The notes under the pieces: generated by a model
Database searches by the model: none
The model's input: the letters and a program-made list of their open reading frames with translations, nothing else
What the model was told of the DNA's origin: nothing
Part shown: in pieces, positions 12,701-24,700 of the stretch
Numbering within the stretch: position 1 is the first letter of the stretch
Layout: every line of letters starts with the position of its first letter
Assembly (NCBI RefSeq): GCF_014203835.1
Contig: NZ_JACHJW010000001.1
Span: 806,001 to 870,000 of the forward strand
Source of the DNA: Micromonospora polyrhachis
GTDB taxonomy: Bacteria; Actinomycetota; Actinomycetes; Mycobacteriales; Micromonosporaceae
Length of the DNA: 64,000 nt
Direction: 5' to 3'
Made by a program: the position numbers and the translations under genes

Positions 12701-15700
12701 TGGCACCGGTCGGTGGACCGGTACGCCGGGCACCGGTCAGCACCGGCCCGTACTCGCTCCGGTTGAACCGGTAGAGGAGCGAGTCCTCCGGGGATCGGTT
12801 CGGCAACGGCTCCAGATAGGCGTAGCTGTAGCCGCCCGGGTCGCTCATCGCGGGAAGCGCGGCCAACGCGGTCGAGACCGGCTCGACCAGCCTCTCCCAC
12901 AGATCCCGGTCCGGGCTGGAAAGCTCGACCTCCTCCGGGTCGATCTGCATGGTCTGTTCCCAGTCCCGCACGTACCGCCACAACGCCAGCAGATCCGCGT
13001 CGCTCGCCAGTAGGTGTGGCGCCTCCGCCCGTGCCGCAATCAGGTCCGGGTCGCTCACCGGGCTCTCGGTGCCGATACTCAGGGCAGAAGACGAAGCCAG
13101 CAACGGGACGCTCGGCGCGCTCCAGCCGACCGGTTGCAAGGACCGAGCCGGCGTGGGCACCGAGATCGCGGTACGGCGCAGATCCCGCAGGCTGGCCAGC
13201 AGATCCGGGCCCAGTTCCCGAGCCGGGACGGACTGGTCCGGCGGATACCACCGCCAGGCTGTCCCCGGCTGTTGCGCCGCAACCGGACGTAGTTGCATGC
13301 CGCCGCCAGGGGCGGGAACGACCTCGACGCCGGTCGCCACCACCCGGCCGTTGGGCAACGTGTACGCCGGCCCGCCGGGCGCGAGCACCCCGACCCCCAG
13401 TTCGGCCCGCAGTCGCTCGGCAAACGACCCCATCGGGGGCACCGACCGGCCGGCTCCACAGGCGACCAGCAACACGTCCGGGCCACCCGAGGGCGGCCAG
13501 CCATAGTTCGTACGCAAATGGTCGGCGAACTCCGTCGCCGTCAGGAACCGGTCCCCCACCTGGATCCGCTGACCGGCCTCGTCGAAGTGGCTCACCACGG
13601 TCAGCAGGCTGCCCGCCCGGGGTGCCACCGCCGCAGCCGCCCGCTCCGCCGCGAACTCCCGTGGTCCCCGGCTGCCCAACCACAACACGTGTCCGCCCGA
13701 CACAGCCTGGGACCGGACATCCGGCACCACCTCGACCCGAGGCCCCAACCCGTCCCCCGGATCGGCCACCGGCCGCACGAACACGTCCGCACCGAACAGA
13801 TTCGCCAACCCCACCGAACCGGCCTGCGCCTGGGCCAGCACCGACACGTCCCTGACCAAGTCCGGACTGACCGCCACCAGCACCGTATTCGGGGTAGGGG
13901 TCGCCGCAGTTGTGGTGCGCACCGGGCCCACGACCGAGTTGGCCAGCCAGTCGACCACCGCCTGACGCGAATCGACAGTCGACGACACCGGGACGGTCAC
14001 GTACCCCCATCGACCCGAGTCCGCCGGTTGGGGCGGGGTGGCCGGCCACGCGCTCACCGCCGCCACCGCCGTACGCACCAGGCCACGCCACAGACCGGCC
14101 TCGAACGACGCCAGTCCGGTCCTAGCCGTCCCGTGCTCGTCGACCATCGAGGTGAGCGATCCGATGGCGTCGTACGCCCGCAGGTAGCGCCACAGCGCCG
14201 GGGTTCGGTGCTCGTGGTAGACCTCGTCGGGCAGGTTCAGCGAGTCGACCGCCCGTACGTCCGCCGTGTACTGGCCGCCGGGTCCGACGAGTTCTGTCGC
14301 CATCAGGTCGGCGGACTCCGTCTGCCAGTCGCCGGCCACCGGGAACGGCAGGTCCACGGGCACGGGATAGATCGGCGACGTGTCGTCCGAGGGGGTGTGC
14401 ACCGGGGTGCTCCCCACCGGATACCAGCGCTCCACCGGCTCCGGTGCCACCAGGGGCTCGCCGTGTCTGCGCCCGAACACCCGGAAGAACCGCGCGGCCG
14501 GATGACTGCCACTCGGCACCGCCACCGAACCGTCGGGGCGAGGTACGTAGACCTCGACCATCCGGACGCCCTCGGGATCGGAGGTGACCACCGTGCCACC
14601 GGCGGCCAGCACCGTCACCGGCCGACCGAGCTGCTGCGCCAGAGCGTCGGCGACCAGTTGGGCCACCGGAAGGAACGGCACCCCTTCGGGACGTTGGGCG
14701 TACGAGTTGCAGAACGTCAGCAGCAGCTCGGGCCGGTTACCGGATTCGTCCGCGACCCAGTACGGGTCCACGGCCAGCATCTCGGCCAACACCTCGGCGC
14801 TCAGCAGATCTTCGCCGACCGCGATCCCGGTCGGTTTGGCGTGCAGATCGACCTCGTACATCCCCGGCACGCCGTCGCTGCGGACCCGTTGCAACACCAG
14901 GGCAAGGTCCTCCGCGAGAGGTGGGTTGCCGTAGATGAGCCGCCCGCCGGGAACCAGGACGCTGCTTTCGAAGAGCAGCTCGGCGTCGTCGCTCAGCACG
15001 TCGTCGTCCGCCAGGTCGGGTGCCTCGTCACGGGGTAGTGCCTGCGGCCGGTCCAGCGTTGGCAACCACTGGCGGCGTTCACCGGTTTCCGGGACCGTGA
15101 GGCTCGTTTCCGGGAGGGTGAGGCTCGTTTCCGGGAGGGCGAGGCTCGTTTCCGGGAGGGTGACGGCGGCCGACCCGCCGAGGGCTGAGCCGAGGGCTGG
15201 GCCGAAGGCTGGACCGAGGGCCGCTGTCGGAGCCGAGTTCGGATTCGGCCAGAAGTTGGCCCAGCCGGACCCGTTCGCGGTCACGAGCCGCATCGAGAGC
15301 GTCCCGTCCGGAGATTCGAAGATTCCGAGTCGACCGGAGACGATCCGTCCGCTGATCGCCATGACCGCACCGGTGGCGGCCACCACCTGATGCTGGAGCA
15401 GTTCGGCGACCCGCTGAGCGAACGGGTTCCCCTCGGTGGACAGGGAGTCGGCGATGAGGACCGGGATCCGACCCTGCCAGACCGCGCGATTCACCCGCAG
15501 ATAGGCGGCCAGTGTCGTCGCCCTGTCCCGGGTGGCGCCACGCCGATAGTCCAGCATGACGTCTTCGGGCGCGTTGTAGAGGAAGACCGGATAGAGACCG
15601 GGGTTCTGCCCCGGATCCCACGCCTGGTGGAGTCGCATCACGCCCGGGTGCGGCGCTTCCCAGTGGACGACCATGCCCGTGGAGTCGATCTGCTGCTGCG

Positions 15701-18700
15701 ACGCACCGCCCACGGGGGGTCGCAGCGCAAAGAAGAAGCCCTCCCCCCGCCGTTCGATCCTGAATTCCCATTCCTGGTGGGCCGGCATCGTCAGGCCCGC
15801 AGGTTCTGCGGCCTCGGTCCCCGAGATGCCCCGGACCGACTTGACGAGGGCGTTGCTGAACTCGACCTCCACGGTGCCGGCGGGCACGGGGCGGCGTGGT
15901 CCGGTCAGGATCGGACCGAGGGCGCGGTTGTTCAGCAGTTCGAGGAGCGAAACGGCTGCGGGACGTCCTGACGGCAGTTGCAGATAGGCATAGCTGACCC
16001 CGTTCCGGTTGGCGACCCAGGGCAGTGCCTCCCACGCGGCCAGGGTGGGCTGGACCAAGCGAGTCCACAGGTTCCGGTCCGGCCCCGGGATGCTGATGCC
16101 GGCCTCGGTGAGGTGGCTGGTCAGGCTCCGGTCCCGCGCGTACCGCCACAGCGCCACCAACTGGTCGGCGTCGAGTCGCATACCCAGGGCCGGCGACAGG
16201 CGTTGCACCGCAGTCCCCAGGTCCGCCACGTACGCGTCATCGGGCGGATCGGCCAGCATGGTGCTGGCCCCGGCCGATGCGAGCACGACGGCACCGACAT
16301 CGTCGGTGGACTGGGCCGCAGAGCGGTCCGCCCACTCCACCGGCTGCAGGGCCAGCCCTTCCGACTCGGACGACGTGACGTCGCCCCGGTGCAGGCGATG
16401 CAACACCTGGGTGAGTGAGGCGGGCAGGTCGACCACCGGCGACGTCTCACCGGCCGAATACCACGTCCAGCCGGCGGCTGGACCGGCCGGTGGGGGCAGC
16501 ATCCGGAGTCCGCCCGACGCATTCGGTGTCACGGCGACACCACCGGTCACCACGGCACCGGTGGCCAGGGTGGTCACCTGCGTCTGCGACGCGAGCACAC
16601 CGACGCCGAGGGCGGTACGCAGCTGCTCGGCGAACGACGTACCGGTGGGTGGCCCGGCCGTCCCGCGTGGTGGGCGGCCCGCCCCGCAGGCCACCAGCAG
16701 CACGTCCGGCCCACCCTGTGCTGGCCAGCCATGTTCCGTCCGGAGGTGGTCGGCGAACTCCAGCGCGGTCAGGCGTCGCTCGCCCACCTGGAGACGCTGG
16801 CTCGTCTCGTCGAAGTGCGTCACCACGGTCAGCAGGTTCGCCGCCCGGGGTGCTACCGCCGCAGCTGCCTGCTCCGCCACGGCGACCGCCGGGTTCGGGT
16901 TACCAAGCCAGAGCACGCCACCGGAGCGGGACACCGTCGTGGCGGTGACCAGGGTGGGCAACCGCTGGAGGCTGGGTTCCGTGTGGCTCGGATTGGCGTT
17001 CTCCGGAGCGCCCAGGAAGGCGTTGCGGAAGTCGTCCACCGTGTTGGACGTCGGCTGGGCGGGAGTCGTCATCAGGCTGGTCGAGGGGGGGCCGACCTGG
17101 TCCGGTGCCTGGTCGAGCGCGGCGAGCACCGCCTCGTGCTGCGGATCGATCTCCTCGGCGATCGGCGGGAGCGGGGCAGTCGGGGTCGTCCTGGCCAGCG
17201 GCTGGACCGGGGTCGCCAGGTCGGCACCGAACTCCTTCGTCCGCTGCTTGGCTGGCACGACGGACTTGAGGACGTCGAGGTCGATACCCAGTTGGAGTGC
17301 ACCCGCCTGGTCGACGACCAATTCGACACCACCGGTGGTGTAGACGGTCTGGCCGGCAGCCTCGATCTCGTATTCCAGCGTGCTGTAGACGAAGTAGACG
17401 GAAGTGTCGTTACGCAGCCACGCCCGGTGCTCGATCCAGTTGGCCTGGTCGATGCCGATGGTCCTGCCGCTCTCCTTGCTGGCCGCGAGCCGCGGGCCGA
17501 CCTTGTTCTGCGGCGCCACCTCGAACCCGAGGGTGAGCGACCCGCTCACGCTCTCCTGGACGTTGCGATTGCGGTTGTGGGTGGCCGAGTCGGTGCCGTG
17601 GTCGTAGTTCTCCAGCTCGGCCTTCTCCATGAAGTAGAGGTGCCGCAGTTCACCGAAGCGCGCCCGCACCGTGACGTACCCGTTCCGGGCCTGGAGCACG
17701 CCACCGGCGGTGACCAGCCAGCGGAGCGGGGCACCACCGGTGAGCATCAGCGGCAGGATGTTGCGCATGCTCTCGAAGGTGAGCGGCTGGATGGTGCCGT
17801 GTGCCCCCTGCTCCGACAGGGGCGTGACGGTGGCCGGGTCGTGGTATCGCACCAGCGGGGTGTCGGCGAGCGCGGCGTAGATGTCCTGAAGACCACGGAT
17901 CCCGAGGATGCGATACGTGTCCGGCAGCGGGCCGCCGGCAAGCTCGAAACCGAAGGCGAGGGCCGGAGTGCCTCGTGGCACGGTCCCCTCGGTCGGCACG
18001 CTGACCACGTGCTCGGAGGTCACGTCGATCCGCTGGGGCACCGGTCTCGCATGCCCCAGCAGGGTCTTGACCAGGGACCTGCTCTTGATCTCGCGGAGTA
18101 CGCCGTGATACCGGACGACCTGGGTGAAGTCGGTGAGCTTGTTGGCGCGTAGCCCCTCCATGAACAGCAGGTTCGACCCGCGACTGTCCGACTGGTCGGT
18201 CCGCGTGGTCGAGGACAGCGCCGTGCCTACCGCAACCGGTCCACCGACGCCCAGCAGGTTCCCGGCTATTCCGAACGACGAGACGTTACGGCGGCTGGCG
18301 TCCTGGGACCTGTTACCCCGCTCGTAGAGCTTTCCACCGGTGGCACCGGGACGGCTGTCCCGCGCCGCGCCGACCAGCTCGGCGGTCAGGGCCAGTTCGA
18401 ACCGGCGCTCACCCACCGAGTACGTCCACGACCCGCCGCCGTCGAGCAACCGCGCCATGTACGCGCCTAAGCCGCTGGGCAACGACATGACCTGCACGAC
18501 CAGCTCCGGCCCGCCGACCTCCCGCGCCGCCCGGACAAGCTCCGTCAGCAGCGCGCCGAAGCCGAACCGGGTGTTGCCGCCGTTGAACAGAATCGGCCAC
18601 ACGGCGGACCAGGAGTTGCCATCCCGGAGGGCGACCGGTGGGTCGAGTTCCGTCGTCAGGGCGCGGGTCAACGCCGGTGCGGGCAGTGGGGCCGGAACGG

Positions 18701-21700
18701 GAGCGGTCATGTGCTCGTCGAGCAGGCGGTTGTTGTCGAACTCGTGCCGGTTGGCGATCACCTCGCTCAACAGCACGTTGAGCAGGATCTCGCCCGGACT
18801 GGAGATCATGGTGCCGTCCGCCGTGGCGACCCAGTTGATGACCGCCGTACGGACGATCACCATCTTGGTGTCCTGGTAGATGGCCCGGTAGCTGCCGACG
18901 GTGAAGAGCGAGGAGGCACCCTCACCCGTACCCCTGTTGCTGGTGATCGAGAGGTCGCCACTGATGTGTTCGGACCGGCCACCGAGCTGCCCCTGCCAGC
19001 CCCGTTGCCGCAGTTTGTCGCTGCCCTGTTCGTGGCCGACCTGACTCTCGACGATCTGCTGGGTGTACGGGAACCAGACCTTGACGATCTGCGGCCGGCC
19101 CACCGGTTGTGCGACCAGCGCGACCCGCTGCTCACCGAGGGGAATCATCGCGGCCCCGGAGAGGCCACGCATCAGCGCGCTCTTGTATGCGACGGTGCTG
19201 AGTCCCTGCCAGACAGCCTCCTTCGACACTCCTGGTAGGGCCTTCTGGATGAGCGCCTTCTGCAACACCCCCACGCCCTTGACACCCATCGTCGTGTAGA
19301 TGGCTGCCGCCATCCGCTCGAGCACCGAGGACGCCACGCTCACCGGCTTGAGCGGCGGCAGCGGGGCATCGTCCTTGGTGCCGTGCAACGCGTCCGGCTG
19401 GAGCAGGGTCATCGTCCCCGGCACCATGTCGTCGGCCAGCCGGATGCCACCACGCTCGGCGAACCATCGCCAGCGGATCGGCAGGTGGTAACGGGAGCTG
19501 GGCATCTTCTGCCCGTCGGTGTCGGAGGTCAGGGCGGTCGACTGGGTACGTCCGAGCTTGTCGGTCGACGAGGCGCTCCCCTGGCGGCCGTACTGGCCGA
19601 GGACGTTGGCGTCGACCGGCAGCAGGTCCACGGCCGCATATCCGGAGACGTCCCGGGAACTGCCGGAGACCTGCTTGACCGTCATGGTGTCGACACTGGT
19701 GTGGCCGTACTGGATCTGGTATTTGGTCACGCCCTGGTGCGTGCCGTCGCCGGCGAACTCGGCCCACAGTCCGACGACGAGGCGCTGCTGCGGGGCCTCA
19801 GGGCGGTCCGGATGCGGAAAGACCAGGGTGACCCCCGGCTGTCCCGCCTCCGCTCCCAGTACGTCATCGGAGAGGGTCCGCAACGCATCCTCGGAGAGCT
19901 GACTCAGGAGCATCCGCCAGTTGGTGTACGCCTGCCCGGACAGGTTGGTGTCCGCCCCGGTCCGGGAGAGGCTCTTCAGGTGCTGCCACGGTGTCGTGCG
20001 CGCCGTGTCCGCCATCGCCGCCGCCGGCAGGTAACCGGCGGTGACCAGGGTCGGGACGATGCTGTCGTACAGCTGCGGCACCCCGTCGAGGCGCTCGACG
20101 AAGTCCATGGTGATGCCGAAACCGTCGAGCGCCCACCAGGTCTTCGTGTCGTCCGGCGCGGCGTCCTTGGCCAGTTGGGCGTCCTCCTTGGCGTCGGCTT
20201 CCTGGTGTGCCGGCACCATCGGCTCGGACCATTGCAGCGGCGTCGCGTTCCGCTCGTTGGGGTGTGCCAGCTCGCGCAGATCGGCCGAGTGCATCATCAG
20301 ATGGGCGTAGCCGGTGATCGCCACCGGATCGTGGTCGACCTGCCCGTCCCCGCCCCGGTGGTCGACGTCCAACTGGACCGTGAAGTCGGCCAGGACGAAC
20401 TGGAGCGTCCCGCCGACCCGGCGGGCCCGGGTCAACCAGGCGCGGTGGTGCCTGATCTCCTGCAACGCCCGGCGCCAGGTGTACCGCCCGGTGCCACCGA
20501 GTCTGAGTACCCGCTTCAGGGCCCGCAACCCGGCGCTGCCGGTGATCCGCTTCCCGTCTGCCTGGTTGACGTTGCGCAAGATCTTGCGGACGACCGCGTT
20601 GACCCAGTCGAAGCGGGTCTCGCCGCTCCGGCTCACCTCGCTGATCTTCATGATCTTGTTGATCGGCTGTTCCTGAACGCCGCTGGTCAGGCTGAAGCTG
20701 AGGAACCTCCCGTCCCGTTCCAGCGTCTGCCGGAACACCTGCTGGTAGTTCTGCTCGTTGCGGGGCCGCAGGATGTTCTTCAGCCCCATCGTCAGCTGGT
20801 CGTTGGTCAGGTACGCCTCGACCACCGGTTTCCAGAAGGCGTAGTCCGCCGGGGAGAGCTTGGACCGCAGCCCGGCCAGCACCTTGTCCGCCAGCTGCAC
20901 CCGGGAAGCGGCGAAGTCCATCCGCCACAGCGGGAACTGCTCCGCGCTGGTGACCTGGATCTCCCGCAGATAGTCCGGGTCGGTGCCCGGCTGGCTCCGC
21001 GCCTCCGTCGCCGTGTACGGCAGTTGGAACTGCGCCACCGCGTACGTGACCGTGTCCCGCCGCAGGCCACCGGCCGGCTCCTCGAAGAAGAACTCCTGCC
21101 ACCGGAGGGTCTGCCGGTCCTCCACCCGGGCCACCCAGGTGACCGGCAGCAGCACGTCGCCGACCGGCTCCTTGATCCGCAACTGCTGGTAGTCGGCGAT
21201 GGCGGTCGCATCGAGGCGACGCTGGTCCGTAGCGGCCGACTGGCCGTACGAGGCGGTAGCATCCAGCCGCGTCGAGCTGATCGTCTCCGGCACCCCGAGT
21301 TCCGCCCGGTAGGCCAGCCCCAGGTCCCAGCTGAATCCGCTCGTCGAGGTCTGGGAGATCGCCAGGTCGCGGTATCGGTACACCCGGTTCTCCAACTTGG
21401 CCGGACGTCGGGTGCTTCCCTCCTGTTTGGCGTCCAGCAGGCTGCCCGCCGCGACCTTGGGCGGGGCCGTCGGCACCGGCCACAGGCGAATGTCGTACCG
21501 CTTGCCGTCGACCTCGACCGGAATGCTGAGACCGTCGTCGAGGCCCTGCCCGAAGAGGGAGACCAACTTCTGACGCACCTCGGTCGCGCCGATCGGGTGG
21601 TCGGCCTCCGGGATGATCCCGTTGAGCCAGTCGGTCAACTCCGGCACGAACGGCAACTCGCCGATGGCGTGGAACGAGCTGACCAACCTACTGTGATCGA

Positions 21701-24700
21701 CGGTGGGGGTCATGCCCCGTGGTGAGGGTCGGGTCGATGGGTTGCCCGCGTGCCACTGCGTGACGACCGATGCGGCGAGTACCTCTCGCAGGCTACGCCG
21801 GTCGGTCAGGCTCTTGGCCAGCTCCGTCTGGGCGTCCCGGACCAGTACGGCCATCCTGATCAGCTCGTCGGCACCCACCGTGCGGCTACTACCGAGCAGT
21901 TCGAGCGCCATCGGCCGGTAGTCGGACAGATTGGTGAACCGACGGTCGCCCCGCTCGGTGAAGAACTTGCGCCGGACCCGGGCCAGCCGTTCGAAGTCCG
22001 CGAGGGTCAGCGGTGCCGGGTTCGACTCCGGAGCCGACCCCGCAATCGCCGACGTCTCATTGGTCTCGGCGACCGCCGACGTCTCGTTGGTTTCCGTCTC
22101 CGCGATCGCCGACCCGTCGTTGGTCTCCGACTCCGCAATCGCCGACGTCTCGTTGGTTTCCGGCATCGCATCGGGGTACGCCGTCCGCCACAGCAGATCC
22201 GCTTCCGCCCGGCGCGCGGCCGGCGAGTCGGGCTGACCCGGCTGCTTGAGGTCGCGACGGCGTTGCCGCTCCAGCACCGACTGGAAGTGCGTGGAACTCC
22301 GCACTCCCGGAATCCGCACGACATGCGTACGGACCTGCCGGCGTGCCCAGGTCGCCACCCGGTTGCGGTCCCGCCACCGCTGCCGGGCCTGTGCCTCGGT
22401 CACCACGGTGACCAGCCGCTGCCAGGTGAGCGGTGTGCCGTCCCCGAGCAACTGCTCCAGGTCACCCCAGCGCAGGGGGCGGTCGGGCGTGACACCGTTG
22501 TGCTGCTTCGCATACCGGCGGTAGGCCAACTCGATGGCGTGGTCGAGCACGGCCACATTGGCTGAGGTCGGGGCGAACGTCATCCCGGTTGGCAGCTCCC
22601 GGACCAGGCCACGGATCTCCAGCTTCCGGTCCGTGGAGAGAACGTCCTGGTCCCGGTCCAGCAACTGTAGGAGAGTGCGCTCCGCCTCGCTGGTCGGCCG
22701 GTCGGCAGCCACACTGTCCGAGCTGGGATGACTCTCCGGGCTTCCGTCGAGTTCCTGGCGGAGCACGGCAAACTGCTCACGTCGTACCAACGCGGCGCGG
22801 GTGACCTCCACGCCGTTGTCGAGCAGGGCGTTGACGTGCTCCCGCAGCACCGTCAGATGCTGGTCGGTGACGGCCGCGACCGTCGGACCAAAGACCGCGC
22901 GCACCAACGGCAGGAAGTCCTCGGGCCGCAATGCATCCGGGGTACGCCCCAACGCGCCGGCCCAGAGCGGAGACTCGAGGTACAGCACCTGCTGAAGCCA
23001 CTGCTCGGCGCGGTCCGTGCCGTGGGTGAACGCCCGATCGGCCTGCTCCTTCGACCATTGTTGCCAGTTGCGATTCTGTTCGGGACGGGCTTTGAGCATG
23101 CGTACGGCGACTGACTGCTCCGGAAGCAAACCCTCGGTGTGCGCCTTCCCGACCGCGCTCCGGTAGCCGCGCAGCGCCTCGGTCGACTCCCGCAGCTCGG
23201 GGCTGGTGGGCGTGAGGCCCTTCGCGGCCGGCTGCGCCAAAGCTTCGAGTGCGGGCAGCATCAGCGCGGCGAAGACGCCATCCCGCTGCCGGGCATCGGC
23301 CGAGATCGTCGGCCCCGCCCCGGAACCGGAGCCCGACTCCGGGTTCGGGGCGGGGTTCGTGCTGGTCGGGACGGGGATCGTGCTGGTCGAGGCGGGGTTC
23401 GTGCTGGTCGGACTGGCGGCGAGCTGTGTCTCCGGCGAGGTGGGAGGGGGCTGGGGCGGTTGCCAGGTCGTCGCGTCGTAGTGGTTGGTCCCGTTGTAGT
23501 AGACCCAGACCTGCGGATTCTCCCCCCGGCCGAAGGCGCGGCTGTAGGAAGCCGGTGCCTGGTCGGCGGAGGGGATTGGGCTGGCCTGAATGAACAGGTC
23601 CAACGCGCCGGCCAGCAACGGGCCGAACGCCTCCCCCTCGACCTGGTACCACGACTCCTGCCAGCTCGCCACCCCGGCGACGATCAGCGCCATCTCCTCG
23701 GGGCGCACCGGGATCGCGAGGTCGGCACCGCCGATCCCGACCGCCGACAGTTCGGTCCCGTACGCCCGCATCTGGAAGGCACCCTGGCGAAGCGCCTCGG
23801 TCAGTTCACCGTTGCCCAGCCGGGTACGCACGAGCGCGACCACGTGCTCGGCTACGGTCCGCGCCGCAACGGGAAACTCGCGTGGTAGGCCGGATCGCGT
23901 CCACTCGTCCAACTGGCGCAGGCTCTGGTCGAGCTGCGCCGGCCGGTCGGCCACACCGTCCGGGAAGGTACGCCGCAACGCCGCGGCCACCAGGCCGGGT
24001 GCGGACATGATCATGGCGTACACCAGGCAGAGTCCGTCCCCCGGCACCGGATAGCGCGCGGTCGGTCCGGCCTCCGGCGGAGTCGTCTCCTGCGCCCATC
24101 TGGCCCAGTTCGGTGGGCTGTCCATGGTGGACACCGATGGGGCGGGCGAGGTTGTCGCCTCCGGGGCGCTCGTCGCCTCCGGGGCGCTCGTCGCCTCCGG
24201 GGCGCTCGTCGCCTCCGGGGCGAGGACGACCGACTGTGCCCAGTGCATCGACGTGTCGAGGTTGCCGTGCAAGGTGGTCGGCGGCGCGGCGGGCTCCCCG
24301 GGGAACAGTTGCCAGGCCGCCTGACCGTCGGTGGTGATGACCGGTCGGCCGGTCGCGGAGACCGCGAACGTACCGGTGAAGGCGGCACCGCTCGGCGAGG
24401 TCCAGACGTCACCCGTCGCCGCCACGACCGGCACACCCAACTCGTCACGCAACCGCTGGGCGAAGGACGCCCCATCCGGGCCGGGCCGCGCGGCACCGCA
24501 GGCCACCAGCAGGATCGGGCGGCCGAACGCCCCCTCCGGCTGGTCCCGTACCCAGGCGGCGAACTGTCGCGCGTCGAACACCCGGTCGCCGACCTGGACA
24601 CCCCCCGGTACGCCGTGCGCGACGATCGTGAACCAGGCGGCCCCGTCGGTGGTGCGGTACAGCGGCAACGCTCGCGCGTTCGTGGCCAGGTGCGCGCTGT

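Noticed and set aside
16731-24000. Long plus-strand open frames (for example 19383-21725) opposite the giant gene
   Set aside because: They mirror the codon pattern of the minus-strand gene, are rich in Arg, Gly and Pro, and have no domain. They are GC-bias shadows.
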